A program made the translations under genes and the position numbers. Below are positions 15,969 through 24,467 of a stretch of DNA of 35,319 nt, one piece after another. The notes under the pieces were generated by a model. That model saw nothing but the letters and a program-made list of their open reading frames with translations. It ran no database searches and was not told where the DNA came from. Source of the stretch: Burkholderiaceae bacterium (GTDB lineage Bacteria > Pseudomonadota > Gammaproteobacteria > Burkholderiales > Burkholderiaceae_C); contig JAURWR010000007.1 of the NCBI GenBank assembly GCA_030654805.1, positions 1 to 35,319 on the forward strand. The letters are read 5' to 3'. The stretch's first letter is position 1. Each line of letters begins with the position of its first letter.

Positions 15969-16094
15969 ACTGGCGCCGTCTTCAGCGCGGACGTTGCTCA
16001 GGCTCAATCCGCAGTCACGGGAATCGGTCGAGACTGAAATACGAAGCGCGCGGCGCGTGCGCCGCCTTCGACCAGTCAACCCAAGGAGAGTCTC

Positions 16095-16520
16095 ATGAAC
16101 GAATTGCGTGTGAACGACCTGCTTGCCCTTGATCCGATGGAAGACATGTACCGCGGATTACTGCGTCCGTGGCGGATCGACACGCTCGATCGGACGCCAC
16201 GCATCAGCGTGGATCTGAATGAGAGCGACGGCAACTACATCCTGAAGGCCGAGGTGCCCGGGGTTCGCAAGGAAGACATCGAGGTCCGTGTCGACGGTAA
16301 CCAGGTGACCATCAACGCCGAGGTCAAGAAGGAGACCGAGGACAAGCAGGGCGGTCGCGTTATGCGGTCCGAGCGCTATCAAGGTCGCAGCAGCCGCACG
16401 CTCTGGCTGGACTGTCCCGTCGATGAAGGCAGGGCCACGGCCAGGTACGAGAACGGCGTTCTGCAACTCACGCTGCCCAAGAGCACGTCGTCGTCGGCCA
16501 AACGGCTGAGCATTTCCTGA
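16095..16520 (+). CDS. Hsp20 family small heat-shock protein
   Basis: A 141-aa small heat-shock chaperone that holds unfolding proteins in the cytosol. A strong AAGGAGAG ribosome-binding site precedes the ATG. A short N-terminal arm (MNELRVNDLLALDPMEDMYR) is followed by an alpha-crystallin domain (about 34-130): ISVDLNESDGNYILKAEVPGV, KKEDIEV-like RKEDIEVRVDG, RSERYQGRSSRTLWL, and the closing YENGVLQLTLPK. The C-terminal tail ends KRLSIS, a degenerate form of the I-X-I assembly motif. It lies between a PEBP gene and a protein-repair fusion gene. The 126-bp upstream gap shows no perfect sigma-32 or FNR site that I can support. Confidence 0.94.
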   Translation: MNELRVNDLLALDPMEDMYRGLLRPWRIDTLDRTPRISVDLNESDGNYILKAEVPGVRKEDIEVRVDGNQVTINAEVKKETEDKQGGRVMRSERYQGRSSRTLWLDCPVDEGRATARYENGVLQLTLPKSTSSSAKRLSIS

Positions 16521-16612
16521 GTACCGGCCGGTTCGCCAGACGATGCGGTCTGACGGCCGCATCCATCGCCAGCGACAGCCGGCTTGCCAGGGACATCCGG
16601 AGTTCACGACCG

Positions 16613-18610
16613 ATGGACGACATCGACTTTGCCCGCTTGCGCGCGGCCATGGTGGACACCCAGGTCGCGGGGCGGGGCGTGTCCTCGCCGACGGTGCTTG
16701 ATGCGATGCGCGGCGTGCCCCGCGAGGTCTTCGTGCCGGAGCCACTGCGCGAGTTCGCCTACGAGGATGTCGCACTGCCGCTACCGCAGGGGCAGACGGT
16801 TCCACAGCCCTGTGTCGTCGGGCTGATGACCGGGGCACTCGGGTTGAGTGCCGACTCCAAGGTGCTGGAAATCGGAGCGGGTGCCGGCTACACCATGGCC
16901 GTGCTGTCCCGGATCGCCGCGAGCGTCTTTGCCATTGAACCGGTGGATCAACTCGCCGTCACTGCGGCGACGACGCTGGCCGGCCTGGGCTGCGGCAACG
17001 CGCATGTGATTCATGCCGAGGCCGCCGCCGGCTGGCCATCGCAGGCTCCGTTCGATGCCATCCTGGTTCATCAGGGTGGCTCTCACGTGCCGGAGATGCT
17101 GAAGCAGCAGCTCGCCGTGGGTGGTCGCCTGGTGATGCCGGTGGGGGCCGATCCGGGCGTGCTCGAACTGGTGCGCGTGACGCGACTGTCCGATGTGGCG
17201 TTTCGAACCGAGGACATCGCCGACGTGCGCTTCGACCCGGCGCTGGGTGCAAGGCCGCGCATCCCGCCAATCGCCAACCGCGGCGCATCGGGCACGGCAT
17301 GCGATGGACGGCTTTCCGACGAAGTGCTGGCGGCAGCCATCGCCGCCGCTGGCGAGCGGTTCGCAACGCCCAACATCGCCAACCTCGAACCGCTGTTGGC
17401 GCGCATCGGCGATGCCCGAGTGGTGCTGATGGGCGAGGCATCGCACGGGACAGCGGAGTTCCATCGGATGCGCGAGCGCATCTCGCGCGAGTTGATCGAG
17501 CGCAAGGACTTCACGTTCATCGCAATCGAGGCCGATTGGCCGGATGCGGCACGCATCGACCACTACGTCCGCGAGGCCCGGCATCGCGCCACCGAGTGGA
17601 CGGCGTTCGCGCGATTTCCCGTCTGGATGTGGCGCAACCAGGAGGTGCGCGGCTTCGTCGACTGGCTGCACCAGCACAACAAGACGGCCACCCGCAAGGT
17701 GGCATTCCACGGGCTGGACCTGTACAGCCTCTACAACTCGATCCGCTCGGTGCTGGGCTACCTCGACGACATGGACCCGCCCACCGCGAAGGTCGCACGC
17801 CAGCGCTATGGCTGCCTGACGCCCTGGCAGTCCGATCCCGCGACCTATGGCCACGCCGCGTTGACCGACCAATACCGCACCTGCGAGCGCGAGGTGGTGT
17901 CGATGCTCACCGAGTTGCTGAAGAAGCGCCCCGTGTATGCCGAGCACGATGGCGAGCGGTTTCTCGATGCGGTGCAGAACGCACGCCTCGTCACCAACGC
18001 CGAGCGCTACTACCGCGAGATGTACTACGGCTCGCGGGCCGCGTGGAACCTGCGTGACACGCACATGTTCGAGACACTGAAGAACCTGCTCGCCTTCCAC
18101 GGCCCGCAGAGCAAGGCCATCGTGTGGGCGCACAACTCGCACATCGGTGATTCGGCGGCGACCGAGATGTCATTGCGCGGCGAATTCAACATCGGACACC
18201 TGTGCCGAAAGGAATTCGGCAACGCCGCCTACCTGATCGGCTTCGGTACCCACAGCGGCACGGTGGCGGCGGCCACCCACTGGGATGCGCCGATGGAAGT
18301 CAAGGCCGTGCGCCCTTCCCTGGCAGGCAGCTACGAAAGGCTGTGCCACGAATCAGGCGTCGCACGGTTCATCCTGCCGCTGCGACAACCCACGCCGACC
18401 GCGCTCATCGACGGCTTGAACGTGTCTCGACTCGAACGCGCCATCGGGGTGATCTACCGTCCGGAAACGGAACGGCAGAGCCACTATTTCGAGGCGGTTC
18501 TGCCGAGGCAATTCGACGAATACATCTGGTTTGACGAGACCCGCGCCGTGACACCATTGCAGACCGAAGAAATCGAGGGCCTGCCCGATACCTATCCGTT
18601 CGGGCTTTGA
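16613..18610 (+). CDS. Fusion: protein-L-isoaspartate O-methyltransferase + erythromycin esterase-like domain
   Basis: A 665-aa two-domain protein. Residues ~1-210 are a PIMT-type SAM methyltransferase: MVDTQVAGRGVSSPTVLDAM, REVFVPEPLREFAYED, the SAM-binding VLEIGAGAGYTMAVLSRI, and LAVGGRLVMPVG. The substrate loop reads GQTVPQPC where PIMT usually has GQT-I/V-SQPY, so the conserved Ser is Pro. Residues ~235-660 are an erythromycin esterase (EreA/EreB-like) domain with GEASHGTAEFHRMRE, IAIEADWPDA and WAHNSHIGDS, the His/Glu positions expected for hydrolysis. Similar fusions occur in other bacteria; the physiological substrate is unknown and macrolide resistance should not be assumed. With Hsp20 and HtrA nearby, a protein-damage role is plausible (inference). 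Confidence 0.92.
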   Translation: MDDIDFARLRAAMVDTQVAGRGVSSPTVLDAMRGVPREVFVPEPLREFAYEDVALPLPQGQTVPQPCVVGLMTGALGLSADSKVLEIGAGAGYTMAVLSRIAASVFAIEPVDQLAVTAATTLAGLGCGNAHVIHAEAAAGWPSQAPFDAILVHQGGSHVPEMLKQQLAVGGRLVMPVGADPGVLELVRVTRLSDVAFRTEDIADVRFDPALGARPRIPPIANRGASGTACDGRLSDEVLAAAIAAAGERFATPNIANLEPLLARIGDARVVLMGEASHGTAEFHRMRERISRELIERKDFTFIAIEADWPDAARIDHYVREARHRATEWTAFARFPVWMWRNQEVRGFVDWLHQHNKTATRKVAFHGLDLYSLYNSIRSVLGYLDDMDPPTAKVARQRYGCLTPWQSDPATYGHAALTDQYRTCEREVVSMLTELLKKRPVYAEHDGERFLDAVQNARLVTNAERYYREMYYGSRAAWNLRDTHMFETLKNLLAFHGPQSKAIVWAHNSHIGDSAATEMSLRGEFNIGHLCRKEFGNAAYLIGFGTHSGTVAAATHWDAPMEVKAVRPSLAGSYERLCHESGVARFILPLRQPTPTALIDGLNVSRLERAIGVIYRPETERQSHYFEAVLPRQFDEYIWFDETRAVTPLQTEEIEGLPDTYPFGL

Positions 18611-18696
18611 AGTTGTTCCACGATTCTTCAGGCAGCCTGACAAGACACATGAACGACGCGCCCCATGTGTAGATCAATCCCTTCCTCCACGGGCAT

Positions 18697-18987
18697 TCAC
18701 ACAACCGGCCTGATGCGACCCGTCTGATACAACTCACGCAGCAGTGACTTGGCGCAAGCTACGGGATCACCGCGCAGGAGATAGGCCGTTGCGCGCGCGC
18801 CCCCTGGCACGACCACGGTGATCCTGTTCGCCAGAACGTCGAAGATCACCCGGCCCATCAGCGCCACTTCTCGCGCAGCATCGGAACGGAATGGAATTCC
18901 CGGCGAGGTGGTCACAACGAAGAAGACCGCGGTGCCTCCTTGCATGAAGAGCCCCGGAAGTGCCTGTATGCCTGCTGCCTTGTCCAT
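18697..18987 (-). CDS. Hypothetical protein, 96 aa
   Basis: I do not recognise a family. The ATG at 18987 (MDKAAGIQALPGLFMQGG) is used; an in-frame start at 19068 would add 27 residues that look like read-through. The protein has a hydrophobic stretch (GGTAVFFVVTTSPGIPF), a middle VALMGRVIFDVLANRITVVVPGG, and a helical C-terminus DPVACAKSLLRELYQTGRIRPVV. No Cys or His cluster and no signal peptide are evident. The ribosome-binding site is weak (GGGTG). It is convergent with the methyltransferase/esterase fusion and lies downstream of the BON gene at 19140-19793 on the same strand. Confidence 0.5.
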   Translation of the reverse strand: MDKAAGIQALPGLFMQGGTAVFFVVTTSPGIPFRSDAAREVALMGRVIFDVLANRITVVVPGGARATAYLLRGDPVACAKSLLRELYQTGRIRPVV

Positions 18988-19139
18988 GCTGCACCCGCTC
19001 GCTTTCTTACCGACCAGATTTCTGGTGCAGCACGTTGCCGCGGCGAGGGGCTTGCGTTCGCTCAACACTCAAACCGCACGGCTTCCAGTCCAGACCGCAA
19101 CGTTCCCGGCCGATGCCTGCAATGCTGCAAGGAACGCAG

Positions 19140-19793
19140 TCAGGACGACACCTTGAGCTCGTTCCGCACGCGCTGGATGCCGGCTGTGGACCAAGCTGCG
19201 TTCTGCACGATGTCGCGCTCCGCCCACGAGTTGACGGCTCCGCGCAGCGTGGCCGTTGCGTCATCGACCAGCACCTCGATGTGCGACGCCTCGTAGTCGG
19301 CATAACGTGCAAGCGCCTCGTGAATGCGATGCACCACGTACTCGGGCACATCGCGTTCCCGCAGGGAAATCTTGTTGATGACGCCGACGACGCCTGTGAG
19401 TGGGCGCACCGCAGCCTCGGCGTTGTGCCTCTGGTGATCCCAATCCACCATCCCGCTCAGCGTGACCCAGCCTTTCTCCACCGTGAAATGGATGCGGTCC
19501 TCGGGAATCAGGGCATGCCACTTGAAGGCTGTGTGGATAGCAGCAGCAATCTCGGCGTCACTGACCTGGTGGTGCGGCTCGATCCTGACGTCCAACTCGA
19601 CCGCAACCCCTCGCACGCCCTCCACGCGCTTGGTTGCACGCTCCACCGCCACCTTCTCGGCAAAGCTGCCCAGGTGACCGGTGAGCGTCACCACGCCGTC
19701 CTTCACCGCCACCCCCACACCATTGGCGTTGATGGACGATTCCCACTCCAGCTCGGCCTCCACATCCTTCTTCAACTGGGCATCGATTTTCAT
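19140..19793 (-). CDS. Triple BON-domain protein, paralogue 1
   Basis: A 217-aa protein made of three BON domains (about 3-70, 78-145, 150-215), each with the VxxGxVxLxGxV-type core: VKDGVVTLTGHLGS, VEKGWVTLSGMVDW and VDDATATLRGAVNSW. BON domains are thought to bind phospholipid or act in envelope stress (OsmY family). There is no recognisable signal peptide (MKIDAQLKKDVEAELEWESS), so location is uncertain. A very strong GGAGGTGA ribosome-binding site precedes the ATG at 19793. It is closely similar over its full, identical length to the protein at 24468-25121, in opposite orientation. Confidence 0.92.
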   Translation of the reverse strand: MKIDAQLKKDVEAELEWESSINANGVGVAVKDGVVTLTGHLGSFAEKVAVERATKRVEGVRGVAVELDVRIEPHHQVSDAEIAAAIHTAFKWHALIPEDRIHFTVEKGWVTLSGMVDWDHQRHNAEAAVRPLTGVVGVINKISLRERDVPEYVVHRIHEALARYADYEASHIEVLVDDATATLRGAVNSWAERDIVQNAAWSTAGIQRVRNELKVSS

Positions 19794-19943
19794 GAATCAC
19801 CTCCGAGATCGGCGCTGGACACGCAGGTCAATCTAGCAAGATCGGCAACGTGGCAGTTGAGGAAACGCAACCAACTCATGCCGCCGCGAGGCCTGTGCAG
19901 CTTGCACCGATTGCCCCCCCGAAACCTGGACCATCGGGAAATC

Positions 19944-20405
19944 TCATGACCGGCGCTGCAGTTCGCGCCGCGATGAACTCTCGAGGACCCGCACCAGCAG
20001 GCTGATCTGTTCCCCGATGATCTCGATCACGTCGTCCAGTGCCAGCAAGCCCTGCAAGACCCCGCGTGCGTCCGTCACCGGCACACGCCGGATGCCGGCG
20101 CGTCGCATGGCGGCCAGCGTGTCGAGCAGCGAATCGGCTTCGCATGCCGTGACCGGTCCGCTGCTCATCACGTCTTCCACGCACAAGGTGCTCACATCGA
20201 TGTCTTTCGCCACGACGGCGGTGACGATGTCGCGGTCGGTCAGCAACCCCACGGGAAATCGTCCGTCCGGCGTCTGGTCCACCACCACCAGGCAACCGAC
20301 ATGGTGCTCGCGCATCAGTCGGGCCGCTTCGTTCAGCACCAGCTTGCGCTCGGCGACCACGACGGTTCGGGTGCACAGATCTCCGGCACTCAGGGGTTGA
20401 TTCAT
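19944..20405 (-). CDS. CBS-domain pair protein
   Basis: A 153-aa protein consisting of two CBS domains (about 8-68 and 77-135) that together form a Bateman module, usually sensing adenine nucleotides. Domain 1 runs through LNEAARLMREHHVGCLVVVD to VGLLTDRDIVTAVVA. Domain 2 contains VEDVMSSGPVTACEADSLLD and MRRAGIRRVPVTDARGVLQG. The ATG at 20405 (MNQPLSAGDLCTRTVVVAER) follows GAGGAAATCC; a longer in-frame start at 20459 lacks this and would enter the divergent promoter region. The gene is divergent from thpR, with an FNR-like sequence about 90 bp upstream. Confidence 0.92.
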   Translation of the reverse strand: MNQPLSAGDLCTRTVVVAERKLVLNEAARLMREHHVGCLVVVDQTPDGRFPVGLLTDRDIVTAVVAKDIDVSTLCVEDVMSSGPVTACEADSLLDTLAAMRRAGIRRVPVTDARGVLQGLLALDDVIEIIGEQISLLVRVLESSSRRELQRRS

Positions 20406-20494
20406 CTGGATTTCCTCACCGTGGAATGAGTCAAAAAAAGCCGGCCTCTTCATGCGCATGGCGGGTCATGGTGATCACTCGGAGGGCATCCGGA

Positions 20495-20508
20495 TTGACA
20501 ACACTCAA
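20495..20508. promoter_or_regulatory. Possible degenerate FNR/Anr-like box
   Basis: TTGACAACACTCAA has the TTGAC half seen in the site at 6656 and a CTCAA second half, thus two mismatches to TTGAT-N4-ATCAA. It lies in the divergent CBS/thpR gap, 90 bp upstream of the CBS ATG, almost the same distance as the 6656 site from the thiolase. It could equally be a -35 (TTGACA) by chance. Low confidence. Confidence 0.3.
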
Positions 20509-20527
20509 TGACGCCGCCGATCCGGAC

Positions 20528-21148
20528 ATGACGGGTGCCCATCGGCCAGCCGCGCTCCCTGCGAACATGCCATTCCCTGTTTCCGACACGGATGCGTCCC
20601 GAATGCCCCTGATCGATACCAGAGTTCCGCCCGAGGACATCGCGCGGCTGTTCGTTGCACTGTGGCCACCGGCTGAATTGGCGGCGGCACTGTGCGCGCG
20701 CTACGACGCCACGTGCGGACCGGATTCGATGCGCACCGAAGCGGCAGAGCGGCTGCACCTGACCCTGCATTTCATCGGCGACGTGCAGCGTTCCCGCCTG
20801 CCTGAATTGCAGTCGGCGCTGTGCGTTCCTTTCGACTCGTTCGAGTTGCGAATCGGTGCCTGCGAACGCTGGCCGGGTGGGCTGGTGGTGGCGCGGCCCG
20901 ACGCCGTGCCACCGGCGTTGACGGACCTGCACGCAGCGCTGAGGAAGGTTCTCGATGCGCTGGGGCTGCGCACCGACGATCGCCCGTTCCGCCCTCACAT
21001 CACGCTGGCGCGGCGGGATGCCGGGCCGTGGCCTGCGCAACCGCAGGCCGCCGAGCCATTGCGCTGGCCGGTTCGGCACTACCTGCTGGCCGAGTCCCTG
21101 TCGGGATCTCCTCGCGCATACCGGGTCCTGAAGACCTGCGCGGGATAG
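20528..21148 (+). CDS. thpR: 2H phosphoesterase, RNA 2',3'-cyclic phosphodiesterase / 2'-5' RNA ligase family
   Basis: A member of the 2H phosphoesterase superfamily, which opens 2',3'-cyclic phosphates on RNA ends to 2'-phosphates and can join 2'-5' linkages in vitro. Both catalytic HxTx motifs are visible: LHLTLHFIG and FRPHITLAR. The core starts at RLFVALWPPAELAAAL. The start is uncertain. The ATG at 20528 (MTGAHRPAALPANMPFPVSD) gives 206 aa; the frame is open to 20426, and ATGs at 20570 and 20604 are also possible. None has a good ribosome-binding site. It converges on capA with a 21-bp gap, beside the archease-rtcB operon. Confidence 0.88.
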   Translation: MTGAHRPAALPANMPFPVSDTDASRMPLIDTRVPPEDIARLFVALWPPAELAAALCARYDATCGPDSMRTEAAERLHLTLHFIGDVQRSRLPELQSALCVPFDSFELRIGACERWPGGLVVARPDAVPPALTDLHAALRKVLDALGLRTDDRPFRPHITLARRDAGPWPAQPQAAEPLRWPVRHYLLAESLSGSPRAYRVLKTCAG

Positions 21149-21169
21149 CGGGTGGCCGTCGACACGAAA

Positions 21170-22309
21170 TCAGTGCACGACCGCAGTGCGCAGGATCCAG
21201 CGTCCCTCGCCTCTTAGCGACGGTTGCTCACCCAGCCCCGCCGAACCGTCTCGAAACACCTCGCGAAGCCAGTCGTGGGCAGTTGCGTCCGCGAGAGAGA
21301 GGCGAAGCCGCTTCAGCTGCAACGGAACGATTTCCAGCGTGTCGAGGCATCCACTGCCGGCGTGCAACGTGACGAAGTACAGGCAGCCGATATCGCTGCG
21401 CAGATCACGGTGCGCACCGATGCCCTCGTAGTCGTTGATCAAGTCGCCGCAGCCGTAGAGGATCAACCTGCCTTGGTACACCTCCACCGGCAACGGATGG
21501 TGTGACGAATGGCCGTGCACCACGTCGGCCGCACCGGCATCGATCAACCGGTGCGCGAAATCCCGATGCGCGAGCGGCACCGCCAGACCCCAGTTGCCGC
21601 CCCAGTGGATCGACACAACGACCAGATCGCCGGCACCGCGTCGGCGAGCGATGTCCTCGGCCAGCACACGCGTGGTGGACGCCGACAGGTCGGGCAGCAG
21701 CGCGACGCCGGGCCGCCGCTGGCCGGCCGCCCAGCTGTCGGGAACGCCGGAACTCGACACGGCGACCGAGAACAGCAACAACTTGCCGCAGCGCGGCAGC
21801 GATGTCGGCAACGGCAGCCGCGCCGGCGCCCAGGCCGCATCGGCATCGATGCCGGCGCCGGCCACTTGCACCCCGGCATCGTGCAGGGTCTGCAGCGTTT
21901 CCAGCAAGCCGGCAGCGCCCCAGTCGAGCACGTGGTTGTTGGCGAGCGCACAGGCGTCGATGTGCGCTGCACGCAGGCAGTCGACGTTGGCCGGGTGCAT
22001 GCGGTAGTGGATGCCCTTGCCCGGCCAGGGCTCGCCGGTCCCGGTGACGGCGGTCTCCAGGTTCACGATGCGCAGATCGGGCGCCACGCGCTCCATCTCG
22101 GCCAGCGCCGCGCCCCAGACGTAGTCGGCCGCCACCGGCACCTCAATCGGGCCGCTCGCGGCCTCGGCCAGTCGGACGTAGTCGCGTGCGTCGCGCACAT
22201 AGGATTCGTGCAGCGTCGGGTCACCGGGGTGCATCAGCACCTGGTCAACGCCGCGGCCCGTCATCACGTCGCCGGCCAGCATCAGGACAGCTTTTCCGTT
22301 GCGTTCCAT
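21170..22309 (-). CDS. CapA/PgsA-family metallophosphatase-like protein
   Basis: A 379-aa protein of the PGA_cap family, a calcineurin-like metallophosphoesterase fold first known from poly-gamma-glutamate capsule synthesis. Motifs include LMLAGDVMTGRGVD, LRIVNLETAVTGTGEPWPGK, DACALANNHVLDWG, VVVSIHWGGNWGL, and DVVHGHSSHHPLPVEVY, giving the metal-binding Asp/Asn/His set. There is no signal peptide or membrane anchor, so a capsule role is doubtful. It starts 15 bp after the rtcB stop and is probably the third gene of archease-rtcB-capA. An unrecognised phosphatase step linked to RNA repair is possible, but that is inference. Confidence 0.88.
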   Translation of the reverse strand: MERNGKAVLMLAGDVMTGRGVDQVLMHPGDPTLHESYVRDARDYVRLAEAASGPIEVPVAADYVWGAALAEMERVAPDLRIVNLETAVTGTGEPWPGKGIHYRMHPANVDCLRAAHIDACALANNHVLDWGAAGLLETLQTLHDAGVQVAGAGIDADAAWAPARLPLPTSLPRCGKLLLFSVAVSSSGVPDSWAAGQRRPGVALLPDLSASTTRVLAEDIARRRGAGDLVVVSIHWGGNWGLAVPLAHRDFAHRLIDAGAADVVHGHSSHHPLPVEVYQGRLILYGCGDLINDYEGIGAHRDLRSDIGCLYFVTLHAGSGCLDTLEIVPLQLKRLRLSLADATAHDWLREVFRDGSAGLGEQPSLRGEGRWILRTAVVH

Positions 22310-22324
22310 CGTCGCCCCCCGCGC

Positions 22325-23758
22325 TCATCCCTTGACGCAGATCAGCGGCTCGAGGCGGGCCACCTTGCGCGCCAGACCGGCAGCCTCGGCCGCGTCGACG
22401 ACCGCCGACACGTCCTTGTAGGCCCCGGGAGCCTCTTCGGCGACGCCGCGCGGCGAGGGGCTGCGAACGAGGATGCCCCGCTGCGCCAACTCACCGACAA
22501 CTGCACGACCCTGCCAGGTCCTGAGCGCCTGCTGGCGACTCATCGCACGGCCGGCCCCGTGACAGGCCGAAGAGAACGCCCGGTCCTCGCCCGATGGGCT
22601 GCCCGCCAGCACGTAAGAGCCCGTTCCCATCGAGCCGCCGATCAGCACCGGCTGGCCTGCCGGTCGCAGTGCAGCAGGCAGGTCGGGATGCCCCGGGCCG
22701 AAGGCGCGGGTCGCCCCCTTGCGATGCACGTGCAGCGGGCGGCTGCGGCCGTCGACGCGATGCGCCTCGACCTTGCAGGTGTTGTGCGACACGTCGTACA
22801 GCAGTGGCATCCTGGCCGCAGGAATCAACTTCGCGAACACCTGCCTCACCAGCGCCGTGAGGATCTGCCGGTTGGCCAGCGCGCAGTTGATGGCAGCACG
22901 CATCGCGCCGAGGTACTCCTGACCGAGTGGCGAAGCGATGGGTGCGCAGGCCAGTTCCCGATCGGGCAGCACGATGCCATGGCTGGGTGCCTCGGCCACC
23001 ATGCGCTGCAGGTACTCGGTGCCGATCTGGTGCCCCAGACCGCGCGATCCGCAATGGATCATCACCATCACGTCGCCCGTGCTGATGCCGAAGATTTCGG
23101 CGGCGGCCGAGTCAAAGACCTGCGTCACCTCCTGCACCTCGAGGTAGTGGTTGCCGCTGCCGAGCGTGCCCATCTCGTCGCGCTGGCGGTGCCGTGCCTG
23201 CTCGGACACGCAGCCTGGTTTGGCGTGCAGCATCTGACCCTGCTCCTCGATCCGGTCCAGGTCGACTTCGCTGCCCCAGCCGCGAGCCACCGCCCACTTC
23301 GCGCCGCCGGTGAGCATGTCGTGCATCTGCGTGGCGTTCAACCGGATCGCACCGGTGCTTCCGAGGCCGGCGGGGATGTGCGCGAACAGCGCATCGGCCA
23401 GGCGCTGTTGAACCGCCATCACGTCGTCGCGGCGCAGCCCGGTGTGCAGGCAGCGCACCCCGCAAGAGACGTCGAAACCGACCCCGCCCGCCGACACCAC
23501 GCCGCCGGCATCGGCGTCGAAGGCCGCCACGCCACCGATCGGAAATCCGTAGCCCCAGTGCGCATCGGGCATCGCATAGGACGCACGCACGATGCCCGGC
23601 AGGCAGGCGACGTTGATCGCCTGTTCCAGTGCCTTGTCATCCATCGCGCGCAGCAGCGTCTCGCTGGCGTAGATGACGACGGGCACCTTCATTGCGCCGG
23701 TGGCAGGCAGCTCCCAGTGGCAGGGGCCGCGCTCGACCAGCGACTGACGGTCCATCAC
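22325..23758 (-). CDS. rtcB: RNA-splicing ligase RtcB
   Basis: A 477-aa GTP- and Mn-dependent RNA ligase that seals 3'-phosphate or 2',3'-cyclic-phosphate ends to 5'-OH ends. Signature segments are all present: [31 protein letters not shown] (metal ligands Asp96 and Cys99), [46 protein letters not shown] and [11 protein letters not shown], which carries the His guanylylated in the reaction. The start overlaps the archease stop (ATGA), so the two are translationally coupled, matching the known need of many RtcB enzymes for archease. No adjacent RtcR/sigma-54 activator is seen, unlike the E. coli rtc operon. Confidence 0.96.
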   Translation of the reverse strand: MMDRQSLVERGPCHWELPATGAMKVPVVIYASETLLRAMDDKALEQAINVACLPGIVRASYAMPDAHWGYGFPIGGVAAFDADAGGVVSAGGVGFDVSCGVRCLHTGLRRDDVMAVQQRLADALFAHIPAGLGSTGAIRLNATQMHDMLTGGAKWAVARGWGSEVDLDRIEEQGQMLHAKPGCVSEQARHRQRDEMGTLGSGNHYLEVQEVTQVFDSAAAEIFGISTGDVMVMIHCGSRGLGHQIGTEYLQRMVAEAPSHGIVLPDRELACAPIASPLGQEYLGAMRAAINCALANRQILTALVRQVFAKLIPAARMPLLYDVSHNTCKVEAHRVDGRSRPLHVHRKGATRAFGPGHPDLPAALRPAGQPVLIGGSMGTGSYVLAGSPSGEDRAFSSACHGAGRAMSRQQALRTWQGRAVVGELAQRGILVRSPSPRGVAEEAPGAYKDVSAVVDAAEAAGLARKVARLEPLICVKG

Positions 23759-24225
23759 ACGTCGACCACGGTCTGTGCGAGCCAGCCACCGCCCTCGGAG
23801 CGGGCCACGCGCAACGCCGTGTACGTCGCGCCCTTGACCTCCACGGTCGGCTGGTGGCGCTGCACCGAGATCGGCTCGCCCCAGGCGATGGCACGCAGGC
23901 GACCGGAATCGATCCTCACGCGGAAATGGCTGAACAGCATGCGGCGAACGGACATCTCGTAGACCAACGCATTGAGCCAGGCGACGAGCAGAGCTTCATC
24001 ATCCGTCGCTTCGCAGGCCAGCTCGATGCGGCTGGACGAGGCGACACCATCCGGCGATGTGACAACGGCCGTCAGTGCCATCGCCGCCTGTTCGAAAGCC
24101 GCCTCCTTGTCGGGACCGATGCCGCGCACGCCAATGTCCGACTGATGCTCGAAATGTTCCCACCGCGCGCTGAGCTGCCGATCTGCACCAACAGTCCCGA
24201 CCCCGCTATTTGGCTGCTGTCGCAA
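23755..24225 (-). CDS. Archease
   Basis: A small protein that speeds RtcB guanylylation and turnover. The core begins [20 protein letters not shown], where the HxxDIG Asp is a metal ligand, continues [28 protein letters not shown], and ends [17 protein letters not shown] to the terminal Asp-Val, the second metal site. The start is debatable. A GTG at 24291 gives 178 aa with an Arg/Trp-rich N-terminus that homologues lack. A TTG at 24225, preceded by GGAG at seven bases, gives 156 aa and is chosen here. Either start overlaps a short ORF in another frame (24206-24304). The gene overlaps rtcB by four bases. Confidence 0.85.
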   Translation of the reverse strand: MRQQPNSGVGTVGADRQLSARWEHFEHQSDIGVRGIGPDKEAAFEQAAMALTAVVTSPDGVASSSRIELACEATDDEALLVAWLNALVYEMSVRRMLFSHFRVRIDSGRLRAIAWGEPISVQRHQPTVEVKGATYTALRVARSEGGGWLAQTVVDV

Positions 24226-24304
24226 GTGCCGACTCCAGGCCCGCCGAATCGGCCAGGACCGCAACCGCGCCTGCGGCGCGCATGCGTCCACCGGTGATGC
24301 TCAT
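24206..24304 (-). CDS. Short ORF (32 aa) overlapping the archease start
   Basis: The ATG at 24304 has the best ribosome-binding site of the archease operon (ACAGGAGACCGCAGC before ATG). The frame encodes 32 residues beginning [20 protein letters not shown], ends in TAG at 24206, and overlaps the archease frame. The alanine-rich peptide matches nothing I know. It may be a leader ORF that delivers ribosomes to the poor TTG start of archease, a genuine small protein, or the remains of a longer archease N-terminus after a frameshift. Confidence 0.42.
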   Translation of the reverse strand: MSITGGRMRAAGAVAVLADSAGLESALATAAK

Positions 24305-24467
24305 GCTGCGGTCTCCTGTGTCTTGAGTGACCCGTCCGGCCACGCCCGGACGACTGCAGCTTCGCCAGTCGTTCGAAGGAGCGCAATGAGCACGCTCAAC
24401 CGTTCATGCCCGCCGGGCAAGCAGCATTGAACCCGTTCTGCGAAAGCCGGCCCATCGAAGGAATGCC

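Noticed and set aside
22332-22345. TTGACGCAGATCAG, an FNR-like match just upstream of capA
   Set aside because: It lies inside the final codons of rtcB (encoding LICVKG) only about 22 bp from the capA start, too close for class II activation; likely chance.
24386-24399. ATGAGCACGCTCAA as an FNR box for the second BON gene
   Set aside because: Three mismatches to the consensus and no supporting -10 element.
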